64,000 nt of DNA from assembly GCA_004369045.1 (NCBI GenBank), contig ML213503.1, forward strand, positions 2,788,924 to 2,852,923, given 5' to 3'. Of the stretch, positions 42,775 to 56,434 are shown piece after piece. The number at the start of each line of letters is the position of its first letter. The stretch's first letter is position 1. The notes under the pieces are model-generated. The model saw only the letters and a list, made by a program, of their open reading frames with translations, was not told where the DNA came from and did not search any database. The position numbers and the translations under genes were made by a program. Source of the stretch: Heliocybe sulcata (lineage: Eukaryota > Basidiomycota > Agaricomycetes > Gloeophyllales > Gloeophyllaceae).

Positions 42775-43996
42775 TTACTTGATGTCGTTGCAGTCGCAGC
42801 CACGCTCCTTGCCGACATAGCCACGGCCGCAGCTGTCACACCAGCCTCTTTGCGCTTTCTCGACGCCAATGGACATTTTCCTCTGGGTCGGGCACGCTGA
42901 CTCGTCGCGGTGAATGCTGACGAGATGTCTGCCCAAGTCATGCTTGCGGCTGAAGGAGCGTCCACAAGCCCTGTGCGGGCATACATGCGGCTTCGGGCGG
43001 TTCGGGTCGTGCGTCGCAATGTGCGTCTTGAGATTGTAGGCACGGGCGAATGCTGGAATGAAAAGTCGTCAGAACGGTGAACGACAACATACAAATGATA
43101 AGCGACATACATCGGTTGCAAGTCGGGCAGGCGTATTTCTTGCGCGGGTCGTCGTACTCTTCCTTCTGGCCTCTTCCGGATAGAGGAGGGATGACCGGGA
43201 CCGACGGCATAGCCGGCAGCTTGGGCGACACGTTTGCAGACGAGGCGCTGGACTGGGCCCTGTCGCGCGGACTATACTTGTTGTACGGGTAGTAGTCCGA
43301 CGAGGACGAGCTGAAGCCGCTGCTGACGGCCCCCGACGGCTCGTAGTCGGAGAGGCTGGCACGGCGGTCGTATGATATGCCGCGCTCAAAGGCACTAGGC
43401 GGCGCAGCACCTGATGAGCCGTTCGTAGCTCCGGCGAGCTGCATCGACTGGTAGGAGCTGGGGTTGGCGGCGGCGTAGCCATTGCTCTGCTGCTGCGGGA
43501 CGCTGGTGACAGCGGCGTAGTCGTCGATTTGACTGTGTCCAACGCTGATTCGCCGGAAGTCCATGTCGAGGTCGATGGGGAAGGAGTAGTTGGATGGAGC
43601 AAAGTTAGGGGAGCTCGGGTAGTTGTAGAATGACTCCGAATGGGAGGACAATGATTCATATGCCGATTCAGAAGAAACGGTAATGGTGGACGGAGGCCCG
43701 TTGTAGGTAGGCGTGTCCGACCTCAGGAAAGAGAAGGCGTCGTTTGAATCAACAGTTAGGAGCTGCAGCTGGAATTGATCCGCACAAGCCTCGAGGCTGC
43801 GGTCGAGCTCGGATTCAAAAAGATCCGGGTGAGGCGCGAGGATGTCTGAAGGCGACTGAAATGAGAAGAGATCGAAGCCGCCAAAGCCCTGTTGCTTGTG
43901 GTCGGCGACAGGAGGGGTGTTGGCGTTCTTAGCCTTGCCGTAGGACTCGAAGTCCAAAGGGGCTTGATACAACGAGGCGAAGGGGTCTGTATCCAT
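42775..43996 (-). CDS. C2H2 zinc-finger transcription factor
   Basis: Likely nuclear DNA-binding regulator. From the ATG at 43996 (MDTDPFASLYQAPLDFESYG) the protein has a long Ser/Tyr/Pro/Asn-rich region (probable activation domain). The fingers come at the C-terminus: finger 1 YACPTCNR, then across an intron AFARAYNLKTHIATHD (C-x2-C-x12-H-x3-H), and finger 2 HVCPHRACGRSFSRKHDLGR with HLVSIHRDE (C-x4-C-x12-H-x4-H). A tail with four more Cys, GWCDSCGRGYVGKERGCDC, ends NDIK at the TAA at 42775 and may bind a further metal. The finger layout and NLKTH/DLGRH contacts resemble calcineurin-responsive Crz1-like factors, but I would not name the orthologue. Two exons. A tandem 21-base repeat lies about 420 bp upstream. 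Confidence 0.88.
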
Positions 43997-46900
43997 ATCT
44001 GCGGGTGAGGGCAGGGGAACTAATATAGTGCTGGGCTGAGCGGGGCAATGGGGGTTGGAAAGAGAGAGGTGACTCGTTGAGATGATGGTTGAAGAGACCG
44101 TCACAGTGTTGCTGCGCATGCACACGTACCCATGGAGCCGACCGAAATTCACACCCCTTGAGGCTGTGCTGCCATTTCCTTGCCCTAATTCGGCGGGCTT
44201 TCCTCCCACGGGGGTCTCCCTGGTCCGCAGCCAGCCTACCAAACGCCCGACCCGCATGCTCGTCTGCGCAGCGCAGTCTGCATCGTGGCCTCGGCGTCAG
44301 CCTTGTCCAGTCTTGAATCACAGTCACACTCGCAGCTGGGCGCGCATTCTGCTCTCCAACAAATCCGGATTAATATCCGAGCGTTGTCAATGAAGCTGAC
44401 GCATACACGCGCTATTTTTGTCTCCGTCGGCGGGACTTTTGTCTCCGTCGGCAGGATTGTGGCGGGCTGGTCACAGTCACACTTTCCTTTACCGGTTCCG
44501 TCGGTCCTGAGGCTGCTGAATCAGCCCGCTTTGATCAGGCTCGGAGAGTTTCGCCCTAGTGGCCTCTAAAAGCCCGCGCCAGCCGGCTCTATGCATCCTC
44601 ATTAGGCATTATATGATAGAGTATGCATCGCTCGCTGATGGCGTTGCATCTGATCTGTTTTACTCTGCATAGTGGAGAATGGCGAGAAGAGCGGGTAAAC
44701 CTGTGAAAAAGTGATTGACGTGCACCGCCATCAGAAGCGCAGGGTCCCATCACTCCGGCATCCTTGTAGATCACCGACGCAGTTAACTTTAGATCGCAAA
44801 GTCTCTACGGATCCTTGCAAGGCGTTAGCCATCCATCACGCAGTTTGAGTGGTGCAGAACGTCGCGGATTGGACGGCTTCTAACGAACATCCTCCAGTTA
44901 GACTTCTGACCATTCGCAATGGTTTCCCATGACTGGCGCCCTCTCCGACAAACGGTATGACAGCAGCCAAAGATATCTACCTGTATAATGGCCGTCAAGA
45001 TCTCCATCCTTCAGCGCTGGGCGCCCCAACAGATACGCATCTGCTCCCTCTCCGGATCCGAACAGGCATTGTGACTCTTGCGATAGCACGATTCGGCATC
45101 CAAGCCGCTCCTAACGCCTAATGGCCGCATCGAGTCCACAGATCAGTCAGTTAACACGGAGCCAGGAATAAGCTCAATACAATGTCGTAACAGAGGATAC
45201 TTGGCGAGGACCGCTGATATTGAACAACAATGGACAAACTTTACAGCGCACCCTAGTTACCGTACCGACAAGATGGACAGAAATATATAGACGCCGTCTT
45301 CTGCATACTTCATAACATGATCTGATTTGAGAATCAATCCGGTGATTGATACGGCATCTATTGATGCACAAGCATGAGCATCACGCACCAATTACGGACG
45401 TCGTGCAAAGGAATCAAGATGGCGGTCCCAGACTGCAAGAGACGAGTAAACTGTAAGGGCCGAAACACCGGCCTCAACGCAAGGTCTGTGACGCAAAGTA
45501 GCAGATATTTATTGGAATGCCGCGACCCTGACTAGGGTAGAGCCAGATGAGGAGCCCCATAATGTGTAGTATAGAAGGACCCGAAATGCGGCCAGACCAG
45601 AGAGCAGTACTGAAACCGTCCAAAGTCTCCAAGGCTGGATGCAAACGGAGAAATATTGGTCCTTGCGGTAGCACTTGCTACCCGGGAAACAGCGGATACC
45701 GGTGACGTCCACCACCACAAGGACAAAAGACACACCGAGATGGCGGCATCTGAACTCGCCTCGGATCAATAATCCTGTACTGCCCTTATGGTGCGGCATC
45801 GCTCGGCCGCGCGCTTGTGATGCTGGAAAGGGGTACATTGAACGAGCGTCCATCATACTAATTATGTACCTTGAGAACCCGAGTATCCAAGTTCACGAAA
45901 GTCGGGGAATGCAGTCTAGCTTTTGATCCCTGCTATCGGTCCCTGTGCCTTGGAGCTCGAGGCGACTGAGAGAACCAGGGTCTTGAGGGAAGACAGCCTC
46001 ACGCACAAGTAATCGCTGCCTCAACAGAGGACGGCGCGCATTACGAATGCAGGAAGCTCGGGAGTCGGTATGCCATCACAGTGGCAGCATACGTATGGGA
46101 ATACATTCAAGTCAAAGACTGGCTCTGGGATATGCCGACCGGCGAGGATGACGGCGTACCAATCTTGAGACGTTGAATTTCATCTCTTCATGCATGAAGT
46201 AGATGAATTACCACAACCTATTTTCGTAGGGCGCCATTTGCCCCGCCGTCATCCGTTCAATGAAGACCAGCTGAGCCAGGGAGAATCCCGTGGTTGCCAA
46301 GGCATCCACAGGAAGCAATTCCCAGCACAATTCATTCCTGAAGAAGTACGACTCAGTGAATATGAATAATAGGGCGAATACAGGATGTGGCACTTCGCAG
46401 CGAAAGGATACCTCACCGAACATCGCGAGAACACATGGGCACAGGGTACCTGTGATGACACTCTGAAGCGGATCAATGCGGCGAGTTCTAACGTGTCGTG
46501 GACTTGCCTCTGTTCGGGTTAGCAAGATATTAACGGGCAGTGCGGTGCTCTCAACATCTGCTCTCTTTTCGTGTGCAGTAAAGCTCAGGCTTGGCTCTGA
46601 TGATTTCGCAGTCCACATCACAACGTTAACCCTCGTGTCCTTCCAGCAATCACCCTCTGCCCTTCCCGCCAGACGCCATCAAATAAAGCCTATTGCTGTG
46701 TTTCATACTGTACGTACATTTTGGTCGCAGGCGGGGAAACTCTAGAGCGCCATCGTTACGCTCTCGTGGAGTTTCTGCACACCTCCCGTCCGATTGATTC
46801 CGTCTCGTTTCTCCAGGATGCAAACCTTGACTGTACCATCTCGGCGACTGTCCGCAGTTGCGGAAGTGCTTGATCCAGGGCTCGGGTGCACGGGGTGGCG

Positions 46901-47430
46901 GTGAAGTACTAATTACCACGCGTCGCGGGGAATTTGACAGTGCTGGGCTCGTACCTTCTTCGGTAGTGAAGATTTTCGGGCGCTGTTTTCACGGAAGGAT
47001 GCAATCTCTCGTGCCTCGTAATTCTATAAGAGAAGTAAGGGGAAACTTCAGCGAAAAAGTCAAGCGGTAGCGAAATGCTGGGATCGGCAAGAATCCGTGG
47101 CGACAGGGGAGTTTGACGATTCGTCACGCGTGACTGGTGTTCATTGGGCGGCGCATTGAGGTTGACGGTGTCACACTCAGCAGCAAGCTCGATCAGTGTT
47201 TCCCTACAGTAAAGGACACGAAGATGTCCTACGATTAATCCATCTGTAGCACACTGTTTGACACTGGTACAGATTTTTCTGCACAGGTTCGGGCGGATAT
47301 CATGAAAGACCTGGTAAAGACCTGGTTTTCCAATCAGGTGTATGTTTCTCCTGGAGATCTTGCAATATGTATTATTGTAGCCAAAAGGAGCTCAAACCAT
47401 CATAAACCATGGGAGGGGAACGTCTATATC
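43997..47430. other. 3.4 kb gene-poor stretch upstream of C2H2 gene
   Basis: The first 600 bases are the promoter side of the C2H2 gene, with the tandem repeat at 44416-44456. The rest holds short overlapping frames; the longest are minus 45856-45509 (115 codons), minus 46621-46208 (137 codons; contains hydrophobic HPVFALLFIFTES) and plus 46476-46745 (89 codons). None has a recognisable family or a clear exon chain. ACGCGT occurs singly at 46918-46923 and 47127-47132. I see no transposon ends. Confidence 0.4.
44416..44456. repeat. Tandem 21-base direct repeat upstream of C2H2 gene
   Basis: Two 20-base copies (44416-44435 and 44437-44456) at a period of 21, sharing TTTTGTCTCCGTCGGC and differing at one position. 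The spacing equals two helical turns, as expected for paired protein-binding sites. They lie about 420-460 bp upstream of the start of the C2H2 factor. Confidence 0.7.
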
Positions 47431-47514
47431 GCCCGCCTAGCTCAATCGGATAGAGCGTCAGACTCTTATGACTAGGTGATCTGAAGGCTGCGAGTTCGAC
47501 CCTCGCGGTGGGCT
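47431..47514 (+). tRNA. tRNA-Lys (CTT anticodon) with a 10-base intron
   Basis: Acceptor GCCCGCC pairs with GGTGGGC (one G-U), D arm GCTC/GAGC, anticodon stem TCAGA/TCTGA, T arm GCGAG-TTCGACC-CTCGC. The loop reads CTCTTA then the intron tgactaggtg (47469-47478) then A, placing the intron at the canonical site one base 3' of the anticodon CTT (47465-47467). Five T at 47521-47525 form a Pol III terminator. An inverted, deleted copy lies 234 bp downstream. Confidence 0.92.
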
Positions 47515-47748
47515 AGTATATTTTTCACAACTTTATACCTGTGCACCAACCCCATGCGTCATGTCTTGCTGCGCTGCAGCAACTTCCGCAGTAAGATGCG
47601 TCGTTCAAGACTGAGGTTGGCAAATGCTTCAGCCACCACTGCATGACTTTAAAGCTACTCCAGCAAAAAGCAATGTAAGCGGAGGTAGCATTCGAAGAAT
47701 CTTGACTAATGACTTCTCACTTGTAGAAAGGTGTACGACTAAACTGCT

Positions 47749-47798
47749 AGCCCACCGCGAGCGTCGAACTCGCAGCCTTTAGATCGCGCTAGGCGGGC
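47749..47798 (-). pseudogene. Truncated tRNA-Lys copy, inverted
   Basis: On minus, 50 bases match the tRNA-Lys gene at 47431: GCCCGCCTAG at the 5' end, then after a jump ATCTAAAGGCTGCGAGTTCG and the whole T arm and 3' acceptor GGTGGGCTAG. The D arm and the 5' half of the anticodon arm, about 35-40 bases, are missing, so it cannot fold as a tRNA and the A box is lost. With the intact gene it forms a large inverted repeat. Confidence 0.85.
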
Positions 47799-47820
47799 AG
47801 AAAGGAGTTGCCTCTCAAGG

Positions 47821-47848
47821 ACTCATGTCATACAAATGTGACATGAGT
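47821..47848. repeat. Perfect 10-bp inverted repeat (hairpin)
   Basis: ACTCATGTCA (47821-47830) and TGACATGAGT (47839-47848) are exact reverse complements around an 8-base loop. It lies between the tRNA-Lys fragment and the end of MCM5, about 112 bp past the MCM5 stop. It could be a transcript-end hairpin or the binding site of a dimeric factor. Confidence 0.7.
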
Positions 47849-47959
47849 TAATCGCAAGTGAATCATCAATCCGTTTGGTCATACAACAGCAGTAGGAATC
47901 TAGAATACATATGCAGCAGGATCCCGAGAAATATATACAAGACGCGAAGCGGAATAAAC

Positions 47960-50859
<2,900 letters not shown>

Positions 50860-50893
50860 GGTGATGGTATAGTGAGGGGATGGCAAACTCGCA

Positions 50894-50919
50894 ACGCGTA
50901 CGACGCGCTAATTGACGCG
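50894..50919. promoter_or_regulatory. Cluster of ACGCG (MCB-like) sites upstream of MCM5
   Basis: ACGCGT at 50894-50899 and ACGCG at 50903-50907 and 50915-50919 lie 35-60 bp upstream of the MCM5 start. MCM genes are classic targets of the G1/S factor MBF in fungi, so these are good candidates for cell-cycle control. The rest of 50860-51186 shows no gene. Confidence 0.65.
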
Positions 50920-51186
50920 AGTAGTCACGAGTTTAGGGCAGGCATATACGCGCCACCTGCACCAACAGCTAAGTAGCGGCTACGTATACTACTTGTTTGA
51001 CATTTTGACATTGGGCTTGTCAGACGGAACACCACTCAATTACTTTTGGACTGTAAACTATACCGGTAGTGAGTAGGTGTAATGATAATTCCAGTTCGGA
51101 TGCGCAGTTGAGTGCATCTGGTCGGCCGCCGCCCACAAATTGCAGTTTGTTTCTATGATATATTTTGAATATTACCTATTTTGCAT

Positions 51187-51274
51187 TCCCGCATAGCTCA
51201 GTTGGTAGAGCGCGACACTAGTACGTATTACGTCTGCAATGTCGAGGTCAGTCGTTCGAGTCGGCTTGTGGGAA
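51187..51274 (+). tRNA. tRNA-Thr (AGT anticodon) with a 15-base intron
   Basis: Same mature sequence as the gene at 30437: acceptor TCCCGCA/TGTGGGA, loop CTAGTA then the intron cgtattacgtctgca then A, stem TGTCG, T arm TTCGAGT, discriminator A. The intron sits one base 3' of the anticodon AGT, the canonical position. Five T at 51298-51302 form the terminator. It lies 144 bp upstream of the CSN6 start on the same strand. Confidence 0.93.
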
Positions 51275-51417
51275 TTCAGAAGCAGACATGGCTCGACTTT
51301 TTGAGCATGAATTGTGGTGGCCTTTCCGCCTCCAGTCCCGCCTCCAGCGCCACATTTCCTTGATCGGCTTTCGAGTCTTTCGACCAGAGCTAGTCCTCAT
51401 ACTGTCGAGTGTAGATC

Positions 51418-52858
51418 ATGAGTGCCATGGATACCGACGAGATTTCTGTGGTATTGCCTTCAAGCACGACATCTTCCGGTCTGTCATTGGCACTGTGCGT
51501 TCTTGAGCACTGGGAGCGGACGTCCAGATTCAACTCTGATTGATGCAGACACCCTCTTCCCATCCTGAACATATCGGAACACTGGACGCGTCTGAAGCTA
51601 CAGACGAACTCGAATGCACCTTTTGGCAAGTACTTCAGCAAAGTCGACGTCCGTGTGCTCTGGCTTACGCGGATCATTCAGTGCTGGGCGCACTGCTGGG
51701 AACGCAGAATGGACGAGAGATCGAGATTGTCAATACGTTTGAACTTGCGCACGAGGAAGGCGACAGTGTCGATCACGGCTTCCTGGTCTCCAGGAGGGAC
51801 CAGTGTGCGCATACATTCCTATTGACCGAGGATCTAAACTGATACTTGATCCTCCCGTCAGACAAGCAGGTGTTCCCATCGCTAGAGTTTATCGGGTGGT
51901 ATAGCGTGGCTCCAGAACCTACCTCTCGACACGTAGCCCTACATGAGCAAGTGAGTGGCACGTCAGCTGATGCGATTCCCACATTCCCTTATGCATGTGT
52001 TCCTAGTTTACAAGCTACACTTCGACACCCCTTCTCCTCCTTCTCCAACCTACAGCAGCCGGCACAAGTGCTGGCTCTTCAACGAACGTCACTGCGCAAA
52101 CACTACCATTCAAAGCGTACGAGCCGACGATCGAGATTCGAGACAGGAAGACGAGATGGGTTTTCCTGGAGGCGCCGTACAATGTAGAGACGGGTGAGGC
52201 GGAACGAATAGCTGTAGATTGGACTGCGAGAGGTGGAGAGGGTGGCACTAGCTGTACGCAAATTCCCGTCTTTTGCGATTTCTGACGTCCATAACCTCCT
52301 TGCAGTGGAGTCGCATCTTCAGACTCAGAGGGCAGCAGTCAAGATGCTACATGACCGGATCCTGGTGCTTGTACAATACGTGACGAGCGTCCTTGCAGGT
52401 ATGTAACTACCGCTTATATGCCTACGAGATCCTGCGATTAACTGGTCTATAGGTCAAGCACCTAAAGATCATGTCGCGCTACGTGCGCTTTCTGCTTTAG
52501 TTGCTTCTCTCCCAGCTAGCGAAAACCCGGGGTTCAGAGAGGAGTTCGATACCGTACGTGTATTGCCTTACCAGCAGGTCGATCTTCATCCTAACATCGT
52601 ATGGGCAGGAATACGCCGATGTACAACTTACTGCGTACCTATCGACGTTGACGAAATCCGCAAATATACTCAATGATGTATGTGTGCTCGTCTATCAGGT
52701 CCGCATCATTACTTACATGCGGCACTTCATAGCTCGTTGACAAACACATCATGGTTTCTTCTGGCGGTCGCGAAGATCTGCGGGGCCAAGGCGGCCCCAG
52801 ACGACGCGGGATGGGTAGACAAGGTGGCATGCCCGGCGATTGGGATAGACTACACTGA
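51418..52858 (+). CDS. CSN6: COP9 signalosome subunit 6 (MPN domain)
   Basis: Structural, non-catalytic MPN subunit of the COP9 signalosome, which removes Nedd8 from cullins. Exon 1 from the ATG at 51418 reads MSAMDTDEISVVLPSSTTSS and GLSLAL; after an intron ending gatgcag, HPLPILNISEHWTRLKLQTN. The MPN core follows: SVLGALLGTQNGREIEIVNT with FEL, then FLVSRRDQ, and FPSLEFIGWYSVAPEPTSRH with VALHEQ. The JAMM zinc residues are absent, as expected for CSN6. Later exons read VQLTAYLSTLTKSANILND, then LVDKHIMVSSGGREDL and a Gly/Arg-rich end GQGGPRRRGMGRQGGMPG, stop TGA at 52856. About eight introns. A second ATG nine bases in is also possible. Confidence 0.9.
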
Positions 52859-52970
52859 TATGGCGATTTTTATTGCAATTGTTGTCCATGTTGTCGTGTG
52901 CTTTGCAATGGAATGCATTTTGTAGTGCTTTCAGGTGCCGGCCACAAATCTGCGTCGCTTGACAATATTA

Positions 52971-52988
52971 ACGCGTACCGCGACGCGT
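52971..52988. promoter_or_regulatory. Two ACGCGT boxes upstream of CinA-like gene
   Basis: ACGCGT at 52971-52976 and 52983-52988, spaced 12 bp, lie 39-56 bp before the first in-frame ATG of the next gene (or 170-185 bp before the second). They match the MluI cell-cycle box of the MBF factor. Function is inferred. Confidence 0.45.
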
Positions 52989-53026
52989 GGCGTCATTGCG
53001 GGGTGGACCGCTGACGGCGGGACTTC

Positions 53027-53749
53027 ATGCATCATGCGGGAATTACCTCATTGGTGATCCGCATCCTCGAGCGCAGAAGCAGCCAAGACGTCCGGGCGAG
53101 CATAAAATGGCGAGCATCGAGCAGGCTTTCCGGAAACGAGCCTCGTCACTGCAACATGCAAACAGCACATCACCGCATACACAGTCTTCTGCGCATTCTG
53201 GAGCGACTCTCACTCCCTGTCGTCACTGCCGAATCATGCACTTCAGGCGCACTGGCCTCGGCTCTGTCATCTCGGACTAAGTCGCCCACTATGCTATTGG
53301 GAGGAATAATCGCCTACTCGAATCCAGTCAAACAGAGGTTGCTCAGTGTAGATGCATTAATATTGGACGAGCAGAAGGGACCAGGAGAGGTCAGCAAGGA
53401 GTGTGCACTGGCGATGACGAAGGGAGCAATGAAGGACGGTGGGATACTCGAGATAAATGGGCAAGGCATCGCGATCAGCACGACGGGCTTCCTGAACGGG
53501 GGACCACCAGGTCGAGAGGGCGAAGTCTGGATTGGGTGTCGCTGGAAATTCGGAAACAATGTAGGGAGCAGAGCAGAGCAATTCTGGGTCCAGGAAAACG
53601 AAGACAACGTTGAGGAACAAGGCCACGACGAGGCGGCGGATGCACGGGATAAGGAGAAACACTGGGTGGTGGACAAGGCGTTGATTATCCTGATGGATGT
53701 TGCGGCAGAGCTGGACAAGAAGTCACAAGGCAAGGCTGCTGTACTGTAG
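53027..53749 (+). CDS. CinA C-terminal domain protein (NMN amidohydrolase-like)
   Basis: Homologue of the bacterial PncC/CinA C-terminal domain, which deamidates nicotinamide mononucleotide in NAD salvage; this role is inferred. Family motifs: LPVVTAESCTSGALASAL (phosphate-binding Ser/Cys region), GGIIAYSNPVKQRLLSVDAL, GEVSKECALAMTKGAMKDGG, IAISTTGFLNGGPPGREGEV with WIGCRWK. The last third is a Glu/Asp-rich helix ending LDKKSQGKAAVL with a TAG at 53749. Single exon. Two starts are possible: 53027 adds a 43-residue basic extension with no homology I recognise, while the ATG at 53156 (MQTAHHRIHSLLRILERLSL) starts just before the domain and fits the family length better. Fungal members exist but are little studied. 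Confidence 0.85.
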   Translation: MHHAGITSLVIRILERRSSQDVRASIKWRASSRLSGNEPRHCNMQTAHHRIHSLLRILERLSLPVVTAESCTSGALASALSSRTKSPTMLLGGIIAYSNPVKQRLLSVDALILDEQKGPGEVSKECALAMTKGAMKDGGILEINGQGIAISTTGFLNGGPPGREGEVWIGCRWKFGNNVGSRAEQFWVQENEDNVEEQGHDEAADARDKEKHWVVDKALIILMDVAAELDKKSQGKAAVL

Positions 53750-55791
53750 CGTTCACATAGATGCAGTCTGTCTTCTAATGAATAAGCCTGTCTTCAGGCA
53801 AGTGCAATGAAATCCAGGGTCAGTACTCAGTACGCATTGTGTGTAGAAGAACCGCTAAGAGCTGGAAGCCAGTCGGCAGTTGCCGGAGGGTTAGTCCGCT
53901 TGAGCTTGGCTTCCCGTCCGTTTCCTCAGTTAGCCTGCAAGACTCTGCATCAGGGAAACGTTGTGCGTATCATCATTGCACTTACAGTGAAAGATTTTTT
54001 GGAAATAAGGTACATAAAGTCTGGCCCGGGGGAAAATATGGCTTCACAGCTGCTTGTTCACAGCCATTGATGACGAGATGTTAAATCAGCTTTTCCGAAT
54101 CATCTGCCTCCGAGTTTGCTACTGCCTAGGGTGGTACTGGAATGATCACAAAGTCGGTCGCTTGGCTGAATATATCTAGTACGCCTGATCTGTTGTTCTC
54201 ATCTATCACTTGTCCTTATTCATGCTGATGCATATCCACATCTGCCATACGTAGCCGAAAGTACCGGTGATACACAGCCGTATACAGAAGTCGGTCTTTC
54301 TTGCAGCGGAGCGGCTCTGTCTATTCCAATTTCCCGCGTCATCACAATATCTGATTCGCGGCGCGGATGATCTGCCCGACGCTCGGTCTTAAATTTGTTC
54401 TGCAGACTACCGAAGCATCAGATGGCCGCTGTCTACAAGCACAAGGTCATTGCTTCGCTATATACTCGGCTGCAACACATCATGGAATTGATTGGTGTTT
54501 TCTAGTATCACAACAACATCATACGTCGCCGGAACCGCGGTGACCAAGGGCACTTGTCGCTCTAGATATCGTCAATCTTCATATTCCGATGACCTAGCGG
54601 AGGGAACGGCAGGGCCAGTTTTTGGGCGGTCGTGCCAGATTGTGCTCTTCTTGGTTCCAGTCGCATCCCGGTATTCCGCAAGCGACTCAAGGCGATTACG
54701 GAAAGACAAGACTTCCGTGGGATTGAACGATGGGTACATACGCATCTTCTCTCCGCATTGCAACACCGAACGCGATAGGCTTACAATCCAGGTTTTCGAA
54801 GCTATCGCATCCGACTCCCGAGCATCTCCAACCGGCAGAACGTTGAGCTGATCATCTCACCTTACATCAGACAGTGGAACAAGGTCCGGTATTCTGCATA
54901 GCCTGGGCTTGACTTCTTCTGTCACACTGGCTCCTCCCGCTACCATTGAGCTGCCAACCAACGCAGCTTCACCCACGAACTGGTCCATCGTCAGCGCATG
55001 ATGAATCCCTAGCCGCCGCCGCAGACAAGCCTTAGCATTGAGTCCACCTCTTTCTCGCACTGTCCTAGTGGGTCCGGAGAAGACCATCTTTGCACTAAAA
55101 CCTCCGAGGAAATATGAACTACTCGTGGTTTACGTGTTGGATTATCGCAGATGCTAATCCGACCTGGCGGCGAATGGGCCATCAGCATCTTTTACTTTGC
55201 ATGGCATTGCTGAGTAAAGGTGCTCAGATACTTGTTCGCTGAAGTTGCCGATGGTCTGGCGACCGCCCCACTTGCGATGTGCCCTGAAGATGATGTGATT
55301 GCATAGTTGCATTATGGTACGCATATAGAAAGTCCATCCAGCGTTCGTTCCTGACTCTACGACATCATTGATATTTTCTTATCTGACTGTTACACCAGAT
55401 CATATTGGAGGCATGTGCTGTACGACTCATCCCAGCATGCAGGCTACAAGAGCGCGCACTCTGTCATCAAGATATCCAGATATCAAGTCAAGCTCTGAGC
55501 AGGATCTGTGACTTAACCGACAAGGAGTGGCAATCTGACCGTTCTAACCTGGTCAAGTTGACAGTGATACACCTTAGCATCTTTCAGGATGAATTTCGGC
55601 TATCTCCAGACTTCGAGTATCACTCGGCGACAGTGCACATCGCAGCACTTCAGGGACAGCACATCAAGCTGGCCTGGAATGGCATCCTTGTTCGCCTCCA
55701 GTCTTGATCATCCCAAGATGCTCCCACCAATGGATCTCCAATGCAACCACGCGAAACGATGGACGAGGCCCTTCAACAGCCAGCAAATATA
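53750..55791. other. 2 kb region without a supported gene
   Basis: Open frames here are short (for example plus 54492-54851, minus 54857-55087, plus 55405-55707, which reads LVKLTVIHLSIFQDEFRL). No family, splice chain, RNA gene or repeat could be recognised. The composition is more A/T-rich than in the neighbouring genes. Confidence 0.4.
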
Positions 55792-56434
55792 CTATGTACA
55801 GTTTGCGGATAGCCCGTCTCCACAGATGCGCCCATATCCCTCGTACAGCTCCACGTCGCTGGGATGCCGCTCCGCCCATCGAATGAGGTCTATTCGCCCT
55901 AACTTACCGTCAAGTACCATTGGCATCTATTGCGAATTGTCACAGCCATGTTACGTGCGGTACACATCTTCCGGCTGCGACTGATTGTGCGTAGGTCCTT
56001 CTGCTGGCTTCCCGAAGGGCTGGTAGGAACACCTCCACTCTCAGATGCTGGACATGCATGGAGCCGTACGTCCTCAACATCTCGAGCAATTCCAGGACGT
56101 AGTCCTTGCAACGCCAACCCGGTCGAGAGGACGACCCTACACCGTGCTGATGAACGGCTTGGACAAAGCTATGGAAGGCGCCATGCTTGATGCTTCCGAC
56201 TTGCACACCACCGAGGCACTTGGAGCTTCGCGACAGCGAGTCGACGGCGCGGCAATCAATGTGCCATGTCGGTCCGTGGCCTTGAACGGCACGATCTACC
56301 GCTTGGATAACATATCCGCCGAGCGTCTGCTTGTCCTGGACGATGATCAAGGCCCAGTGGAAGTGTTCCTCCTTGCCTACTCCGTAGTCATCTCTCTTAT
56401 ACTGTGCGATGACTACCGGGTATGCGAGCTCCAT
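55792..56434 (-). CDS. DUF6914-like protein of basidiomycetes, unknown function
   Basis: From an ATG at 56434 the minus frame reads MELAYPVVIAQYKRDDYG, EHFHWALIIVQDKQTLGGYV, DRAVQGHGPTWHIDCRAVDS, LSRSSKCLGGVQVGSIKHGA and GWRCKDYVLELLEMLRTYG. The order of an HWAL strand, a middle V/A-rich strand and a W-x-C-x-(D/E)-(W/Y)-V helix is the pattern of a protein group expanded in basidiomycetes (DUF6914 as I recall it), of unknown function. The frame is open to about 55943; an intron near 56060 and a last exon reading DLIRWAERHPSDVELYEGYG and stopping at 55792 are tentative. Such genes are often species-specific and clustered with other orphans. Confidence 0.5.
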
